A stretch of 64,000 nt of DNA from assembly GCA_013397935.1 (NCBI GenBank), contig VZRN01002232.1, forward strand, positions 440,889 to 504,888. Direction: 5' to 3'. The translations under genes and the position numbers were made by a program. The stretch comes from Dasyornis broadbenti (lineage: Eukaryota > Chordata > Aves > Passeriformes > Dasyornithidae). Of this stretch, positions 49,901-58,900 are shown one piece after another. The notes below the pieces were generated by a model. It was given only the letters and a program-made list of their open reading frames with translations, ran no database searches and was not told the DNA's origin. The number at the start of each line of letters is the position of its first letter. The stretch's first letter is position 1.

Positions 49901-52900
49901 CGGAACCTACACAGGGTGTATCCCATTGCCTGCAGGCTTCTGTGCCCGTGCCTGCTTCTGCACTTGTCCCTGATTAGCTGGATGCTTCTGGGCTTTAGCG
50001 TAGGCAAGGGTTTGCTGACATTATTGCAAGGTTACTCCTCAGCCTGTCAAAAGGGGGACATGGAAAGGGAACATCTCTTTCCAGTTTATCTGTGCACATG
50101 TATTGCTCTTGAAGGTGCAGAGGCACCTAATGATGTAGAGGCGTCAATGCAATGTAGAGACATAGGAATGCAATCTATAGCTTTGGGTCAAAATGTGTGG
50201 AATTATAGATTAGACACAAAATATCATCTTGCAGTCCCAGGAGGGAGGGAAATCACAGAACCACAGAATGTGTATGTGTTCATGTCATACAGGCTAAGCT
50301 GGCTTGCCTCACCCAAAAGTGCCAGGAAAGGAACAGCTTCATTAGGAGAATGCATGGCGAATTCCACAGGCAAGGAATTATTAACTCTGCATTTGATGAA
50401 GAGGTGAAAGACTTGGTGAATGACATGACCCTGGCAGAATACACAGTTGCCTTTGCACCAATGTGCGATGAAGAGGTAAGGGATCCAAGGAGTAATCCTA
50501 CTTCCTTGTCCTCATGTTCCCACTACTGAATTAAGTGGTGGTTTTCAAGGTGTTTAGTGAGACTCAATGTGTAATTATAAAATATATTTTATTGCTTAAT
50601 ATAAACATGGCTTCAGGCAAATCAGTGGAGTTGGCCATTTTACTGTCATTTTATTCAGGGTTTAAATTTCAGGAGCTTATATGGAAGCGCATCAGTGTTC
50701 AATGCAAGAAGCACTTCTCTGACATTTTGACTAAGTATCTGATGGATAATGCAGCATGTATTTCCCAATTTGATTTTAAATATGAATTTTTCTTTTCTTT
50801 CCTGCACAATGCATTGTTTCAGATTTCTGAAGAAGTCAGGAAAAAAAGGTTGATGGTAAATTGTTTTAAGATTTAATTCAACTCAGTGGACATTTGTATT
50901 CAAAAAGGAATTAGTCACTTGTGTTTCTCTGGCAAGGCTAAAGTGGGATACAGCCTATTTCATACCTGATTCTGTTCAATATTGTCATTAATATCTCGGA
51001 TTCTGGGAATAAACTTTGTAATTTTGGAGTACTGCCTACTTGAAGACATTCGTAAGGACAGGAATCTCAGTCTGGCAACATGAAGAAACAGGAATTCCCT
51101 TGCAGTACTTCAGTAGCCATCAGCAAGTTCTTTTTTCCTTTTGATTTTCTGTTTCGTATTACTCTAAACAAAGCCTGTAAAAGCACCCAAACAATATTTG
51201 GCAATTTTTGTGTCAAGTTCACTCAGGTAGAATCTTTCTGGTTAAAAGTGGAGGAGAGGGAGGAAATATTGTGTGTTACACGTTTGTATAATATTGTATG
51301 CTTGTCACAACAGAACACAGAATATTGGTTCATACTATATGTTGTACTTCATGTAACACAGTGAACTGCAAAATGAATACTCAAAAATAATTTATCTCAG
51401 TGTCACTTGACATTTTCATCAGCAGAAGATGCTCAAAATGGGCATCTAGTATAGTAAATCCACAGGGTTATTTTTCTGATGATTTTGCATTTTTACACAC
51501 TGAGTGGTATTCTGTATCATTTTGAGAGTGCTTATTCTTACAGTGTTATTAAGTGTTGCAAACTGTTACTCAGTCATACTTGCTTTTGTGGCAAGAAGCA
51601 ATTTAACTGCATGTTGAGGAAAAGGTAGATTGATTCCTGGGTGCAGGATGGGACAGGTCTCTGTGTCTGGCTGTGTCTCCTTTGAGTACCACACATGTGG
51701 GTCCACCCAAGCTCCCACTGTAGGAGTGTTTTATGTGACAGTAGCTAGCAACTCATCTCTCAGAAGGGAGATAGTACTCCACTGCCTTCAGGTATCTCCT
51801 CAGACATTGCTGTGATAGATGAGCATTAGTAAAGCTTCCCCACACAGTAAATAGCAAAATCCTGTTCACACTCACAGTCTCCCTCAATGTTCAGTTATCA
51901 CAAAACTTAGTAGGTTCAACAAGAGAGAATTAGATTGAATCCATATTCTGATAGCCAGTGATCCTATCTGTAGCATAGAGCCCCACATCAAATTCCCTGC
52001 TTTGACAGATATTTAGGTGTTCACACTGAGTGGAGCACAACCCCTTGCCATGGTGTCCAACACCGTAGTGGCCAGAGGCCTCACTTGGGCTCAAGCACAA
52101 ATGGGATCCAAGCCTGGGGTTTTTCATCATGCAGAGAACAGACTGGCTCTTGCTGGGCATTTTGACACTGAATTTAAGGCCCTTCTGGTCTGTGATAAGT
52201 AGTTCCACATGTAACAGGAGAAATCTTTCCTGCCAAGGGAGAGTTGGATGTTCCCATGAACAGTGTACATTTCTATGCCTCAAGTTTCCAATGGAAAAAA
52301 CTTCAGTGAAGATTGTCTAAGTTTCACTACTACTAATTTAATAATGGTTACAATAAAAAAAAAATTAAAAAAAAAGAGTCAGTTTCATATTCATGTGATA
52401 CATTCCTTTGGTTTAAAAGATGTCGTACTGAATTCTGTAGACATATATTGAAGTGAACTGACTTTTCGTCTCGGAAGTTTCATTTCTTGCTTTCAACTCT
52501 TGTTCTCACTGGACTTCACATCCAAGATTCCAGAGCTATGCCCAACATCCACTTACATAAAATTCCTTTGGAAGTTCATTCATTACTTCCCCTCAGTTTT
52601 TTACTTCTACAGCATTCCTAGCATTTGAATTCTACTATACAAAACCTGGTGGATTGCATTTTTTTGCTTTTTCTTTTTTCCTTCTTAAATTAAAGATTTG
52701 CAATTGGCTGTGTTCATTACTGGACCCAGTAACAAATGGAAGCCTGTCAGACATTGGCAGCAGACCTTTGTGCCTTGGCTGAGCTCAGCTCAAAGTTTGC
52801 AGTGATGCATGAAGAGGTGATCCAGAGCCCTTTGAAGGGAAAGGGGACTCAGTTCAGTGCCTGGCCTTTTGTAGTTCAGTAAAAAATTTTGAGTCATGGT

Positions 52901-55900
52901 AAAGAAAAAATTGGTTTATAGTTCTATTAGGAACTCTTTCTATTAGAAACATGTAATTACATGTATAGGGAATAGAGCTGCTCCAACTGGGTGCTAGGAT
53001 GCCCCAGCTTCAGTGGGAGATTTATGGACATCGCCAAGTTACTCATGCTGACAGACCAAAGTGAACCTCAATTCTTTGCTTATTCGGGACACAATGGGTG
53101 GTTGGTCGTTTACTTCTGTTTGCCAGAAGTATTTTCTCCCTAATTTTCATCCCAATTAAACTACTAAACAACGAAGACAACGTTATGCAGAACCCACCAT
53201 CTTTGGAGCTTCTCTTCAGACTTCAATTTCAGCATTCAAGGCTCTGCTCTCAGACATAATAAATCCCTGTTGTCCCTATGGCTTTATTTTGCTGACTAAC
53301 TCAAGATTTCCATCAGTTCAATTTAGCAAAGCAGCATGCATTTTGAGGCTTGTCGTTCTTGATTATTTTCACAGCCCAGCATTACGTTCAAATGTTTGTG
53401 AGTGAGAAATAAAATTTGCTTGAATCATGTGGTGTCTCATGATTTTGTTCCAGCACTGCACTGTTCAGTGAGGTCAGATATATGCTAGAATAATATGTCC
53501 AGTAAAGAAAGCCATTTTTCCTTCTCTTAATATTCTTTTCAAGTCCCTTTAAAGAGGACTAGGTTTTGAATCACTTTTCTTCACCATAAACTGTGCAGTT
53601 TATGTACCATAAACTGCACACCATGAAGCTCTTTATTTGTAATTTAGTTAATTGAGCAATTTAGTATAATTTAATTTAATTTTAGTGGGTTTTTATCATA
53701 ATAAACATATATGATTGCACAGAAGGGGTTTTATTTCAATTCTTTTTCATCCATCACCTTTATCACTATGGTGAAAGCAAAAATTCTGTGCAGGATGGTG
53801 AACAAATGTTGCTTCTCAGTTTTGAAAAAAGTCTTTTGGACAGGCATTGGAATGATAATGTATGTCAAATACGGACTTGAAATTTTTGGAGGCATGAAGA
53901 AGTTAATTTCTAAGCCTTTGTGATATATTTTCTTTTTAGAAGACTTACATGGAGAAGCCATTGCAGCCCCTTGGAGTGGAGCAATAATAAATTTTGGCAA
54001 TAGAAATATTTTTAAATCTTTTCTTATTTTGTGTCTGAAAAATAGAAAGCATGTGGCTGAAGAGGACACATTCCTGGGACAAGGGCTGCCTCCAGCGGGT
54101 GCATGTGGCACTTGGCACAATGCCATAGCTGGGATTCACATGCCCAATGTCAGACACCAAATATGTGTCCACTTTGGCTTTTTGTCATGTCCCATTTTAA
54201 TCACTTCCTTTTAAATGCTGGGTTATTTTATTTTAATTGGAAGATCCTTGGCCTCATCTTTCTTTCCTTGCTTTTGTGGAATTTATTCATGGACATTTTT
54301 AACAGTTACTGTGTTTCTGCCTTTCCCAGTGAAAAGAACATAGGACAGCATTCATCAATTGATCTTGGACGTTCATGTTCACAAAACATCTCACAATAAA
54401 AGGACTGGAACTTGGCTTTGCAACAGCTGCTTTACTTGGGTTGGTAACAGTAGGAAGCAAGAGATGTTCCAGAAAACTAATAGGACATGTGGAAGAGAGG
54501 GCTGGATTTTTGCCTGAGTTTAGGTGTCTAGTGGCAGTTTAAGAAACAGGCTTTACCCAGTCTGACTGGCTTGAACATGAGGCAGTGTCCAATCTGCTTT
54601 TGATGTATCAGAGAACCATACAGAGGAGCAAGTGAGTTTGGCTGGCTTTTTGCATGGACTCAGCTCAGCCAGTACAGTTGTGCAGTATTTTGGGGCCTTT
54701 TCTGTCTCTTTTGGGATAGGTGTGGAGAAACAGGAGTATGTTTAATTCCTTCCCTCAAATGATTGAGCCAACAGCGTACGTCCAGATGTCTGTAATGGAA
54801 AATGCTGCTGTACTTATCCAGTTCCTCTTGTGCTGGAAGGCTTTGACTTGATGATGTATTTTATGTATTCTTTCCATAGTGGATCTGAAACCATTGTGGC
54901 TCTTTGCCCTCATTTCTTGGACCTGAAAGGGAATTTGTGCAAGGAATATAGGGATAAATGGTAGTGCTTTTTAATGCTTTTCATGCAGTCATCTTAAACC
55001 TTATGGATGGAAAGCTCCAGGCAAAGAATGTGTCCAGTGCAGTGAATTGTTTTACAGAACATGAATTAAATGTGCAGAATAGCATAGCTTAATTCTTCTT
55101 TCTGTCAAGGAAATTCTTCTGAGATACATTTTGGTAGAACAGTGCTTTTTGTTTGTTTGTTAGTTTGTATTTCTACTCATTACTTTGCAAGAAATCACTT
55201 ACTGCTTTACTATGAATCATGTTTGAAAGAAATAGTCCTGAAATAAAATGCTTTGATGCTTTACTTAAAATGGTTTGTGTGTGGCTGTTAAGGTCAGAGG
55301 CTTTTCTGGCACAGAGGGTGAGTTACATTTCCTGTGTGACGTCTGCACTTCTGACAATCATCAGTGGTAGTTTATCTATTTATTTTCATGGTTAATGCAG
55401 AGAAAGACATTTTTCCAAGGAATTATCCTGCCCATTGTATGTACCTGCTTTAGGTAAGTAGAGATGACTGAGCACTGACAGGCTGCCCAGAGAGGGAGTA
55501 GAGTCTCTGTCACTGGAGATATTCACGAACCATATGGACACAATCCTGTGCCGTGTGCTCTGGGTTGACACTGGGAGGTTGGACCAGATGACCACTGTTG
55601 TCCCTTCCAGCCTGACCCATCCTGTGATTCTGTGATAAGGTGGGAAGAGGCGTAGAGGTTGGAACCTATTGGTTGTCAGGGGCACCAGGGGGAGATATGC
55701 TTTGGTCTGAGGAGTCCCACCCTCAGAGGGGAGAAAAGATTTAACTTTGGGCTTTCATTCTTTTTGAGACAATGCTGATCAAGAGTAAGGAATCTTTCAA
55801 GACAAAATTTTTTTGCAGGAAGAGGCTTTTTTTTTTTTACCTGGCATTACAATAAACATGCCTTGAATCATTGGAATTCCAAGTGGATGAAAGAGTGGAA

Positions 55901-58900
55901 TTAGTTATATAGTAATTTTTTTAAAGAAGGGTAAAGTTCATTGCTGAGAGATATGTTGTTTTTAGCCTTTAGAGAAATTATTAAAAATACTGAAATCCAT
56001 GAAATACAGATTGAAAAAAGTTAGTGGTAGCCTGGCCTGTCCAGTGAAATAACTGATAAAGCTGATCAATAACTATGGGAGTGGTTGTTTGGATAGAGGG
56101 CATCTCAAGAATTTGTGGTGGCTGAGGAGAAGGTGTTTACTCAAGGTTAGTGCCATTTGAAAGTAAAATTGGGTTTAGTTGACAAGATTTAGATCTATTT
56201 CCTGACGGCATACATAATACAGTTATTTTAGCAGTGGGTTTTGCTGTAATTCACAGGCAACAGCATGCATTTGTCTAGAACAGCATATGTCAGTACAGGA
56301 ATAGTCATAGCTGAAGAAAAGAAAGCTTTTAGAACTAACCTTCCTTTATTTTCTGATAAATGATAGAATTTAGATTAACATAAAATGTACAATTAAAAAT
56401 GCAAATGAACTAAAACATTTTCATCTTCTCTCTAACACCACTGTCTTATTTGTTTTGTAGTGTTGGGGGAAGCTGATGTTTTTTGGTTTCAATAGTAGTC
56501 CTTTCTGGAGCTTGGCATTATGCAAGTTTACACTCTTCTGAGTTTGGTCAAATAGCACAATATTTTCGTTTCTTCTAGGTGCAGTAGTTGGTGGAAGATT
56601 GAGAGGACAGCAAAAAAATCATAGGAAAATAGAATAAATGTTGTAAAAATAATAATAAAAAAAGAGAACCAACCTAAAGAAGAGCAAGTTAATGTCTGGG
56701 CATTGAGCTAAATGCAGAATTTTTACTTAGCTGCATCCTTAGTGCTATAGAAAATGCAATCTTTAGTACACATCTTATGACACAACAAAGATAAGTCTTT
56801 TGAGAGAATCATACCAACTTTCAAATGTAGTGCAGACTGTACTGTGAAATCTTTGTCAGGGTAGTAGCATCTTCACTTACTGGGGTTTGCATTAACCCTG
56901 CTTTCTGCTGAGTGTCACCACTACTTGGGCTGCAGAAGAATTTGCTAATTGCAGGGGACAAGAGGGTCTGTGGGGTAAACAGCTGAAGGAAAGGAATGAC
57001 CATGCAAGGAGGTTATTTTTCTAGAACTCCCTTGTGCCAGTGTCACAGCTTTGATTTGGTGGTGTGTTTTTTCCTGGCAGCTTTACCAGCTCTCCTGCCT
57101 GTGAGGAGGACAGTGATTTGCCTTTGCATGGGTCATTGAGCTCCATGAACTTGTTCTGCTCCTGCTCACTCTCATCCATCACCACAAATGCCTCTAACTG
57201 TGCTTCCTGTAGTGAGGAAATTCTCATCAAATAATTTTAGATCCAATATCTTCATGCCTCAAAACATTTCAGGGCTGACCTTTGTGACCTCTCCATTGCT
57301 TTAAGCCAGCTGACATTTTTTGTGAGTGATGGGGAGAGATACTTCACTCGTAACCTTGGTAAGCAACCAAGGGCTTCTGGAGCTGCCTTGGGCTCGTGTG
57401 TAGAGACACAGGGGAGCATCCAAATGTGTAGCTTTGACTTTCCAACTGATCTATGCAGTGCTAGGATATGTTTGGGTATTCATGCCACCTTACCTAAATA
57501 AATGCAATATCCAGATAGTGTCACAGGCCCTTTCTTTAATCAGCAAGGAGAAAGTAAATCTTTTAGGGAAGTGCAGCAACATACATTCTGTGCCCCAAAT
57601 TGGCCAATATGAGTGGTCCTTCAGTTCCTGGATGTCCCTGCCTTGTTCCCTGGCCTGTTGTTCAGCCTGAAGTAAATGATCCAGGTGGCACCTGCTCCTG
57701 GGCAGTCTCAGCTGGCCATGTATACTTGTGCTTTAAGGAGACTTTAAGGAGACCAATGGCCACAATTCATTAGAACTGGTTCCCTCTGCTCATGGTGGGG
57801 AGCCAAGCACAGGAGGTGAAATGGAAAACAACTTGAATGCCATGTGTTCTTCTTCATTTCATAATAGAACTATATTCAGATGCAGGAGCTTGTCAATAAA
57901 TGCTCATCTTTCTGTTGGGTCATTTCAGAGCAATCTTGCACTGCTATGGCATTTCAGAGTCCTTTGATTTTTCTTTTTTTTAGTGGACACAAGTGATGTA
58001 GCTAAAACTCAGTAAAGATACACAGAGCAAAACCAATATATTATTTTAAGTATAATGTGTTTTCTTTTTAGTAATTCTTCCTGACCTGGCATATTTATAG
58101 TATCTACATTTCTGGAATCTTTGCAAGAGGACTAATGGCAATTAATGGCATTAATGCATAATGGGGTGTATTACTTTTAGAAATAAATAAATAACTCTTC
58201 AAAAACCCAAAGACTGAAATGGCAAGGCTTGCAATTGGAAGAAGAAATGCAGCAGTTATCTGGTAGCTATAATAAATTTGTATTTGAATGATAAAATGCT
58301 ACTGCTTGTAGTAGTCATTTATAGTCAGGGAGATCTACTGCTTGCAACTGTTATGAAAATGTGCATAATTAAACTGCCATTTCTCTCTAAATTTGGCTGC
58401 AGCTCATTGAAGATATTCTAAGAGGATAGTTTGCTGTGGTGTTAAAGTTGATTTGGAGGTCAAATAAGATCAACTGAATTAATATTATTTTTATTTTGAA
58501 TAGGAGGGTCTACATAAGAGTTCATGCAGTTGAACTAACACACTTTTGAAGTCCAGTCAACTTGACTTTCTTGAGCATTTGAAGGTAGACAAACCTGAAT
58601 TAGTTTTGTAGTGTGGAGTGAGAGAATATGTGTGTAAAAGAATCCTGTTCAAGAAATTTTGAGATTCTTCAGGAGAACTAACGTGAGACAATTTTTAAAA
58701 TTAGGACGTGTTTTCTAATTTTAATCTAGGTTTTCTTAATATCCCAAGATGAATTTTCATATGCAGTTAAAGCTTAGAGGTTTTTTGGGTTTTTTTTTGG
58801 GGTTTTTTTTTTTTTGTTTTTTTTTGTTTTTGGTTNNNNNNNNNNNNNNNNNNNTTTTTTTTTTTTTTTTTTTTTGAGAATGAGTTGTTGAACACAGGAT

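Noticed and set aside
49916..50407. 163-codon plus-strand frame
   Set aside because: Lies in another frame than the 50293-50475 exon and crosses an intron. The exon frame has clean splice sites and matches the coiled coil.
53731..54126. 131-codon minus-strand frame
   Set aside because: No recognised domain, AT-rich low-complexity residues, no promoter or partner exon.
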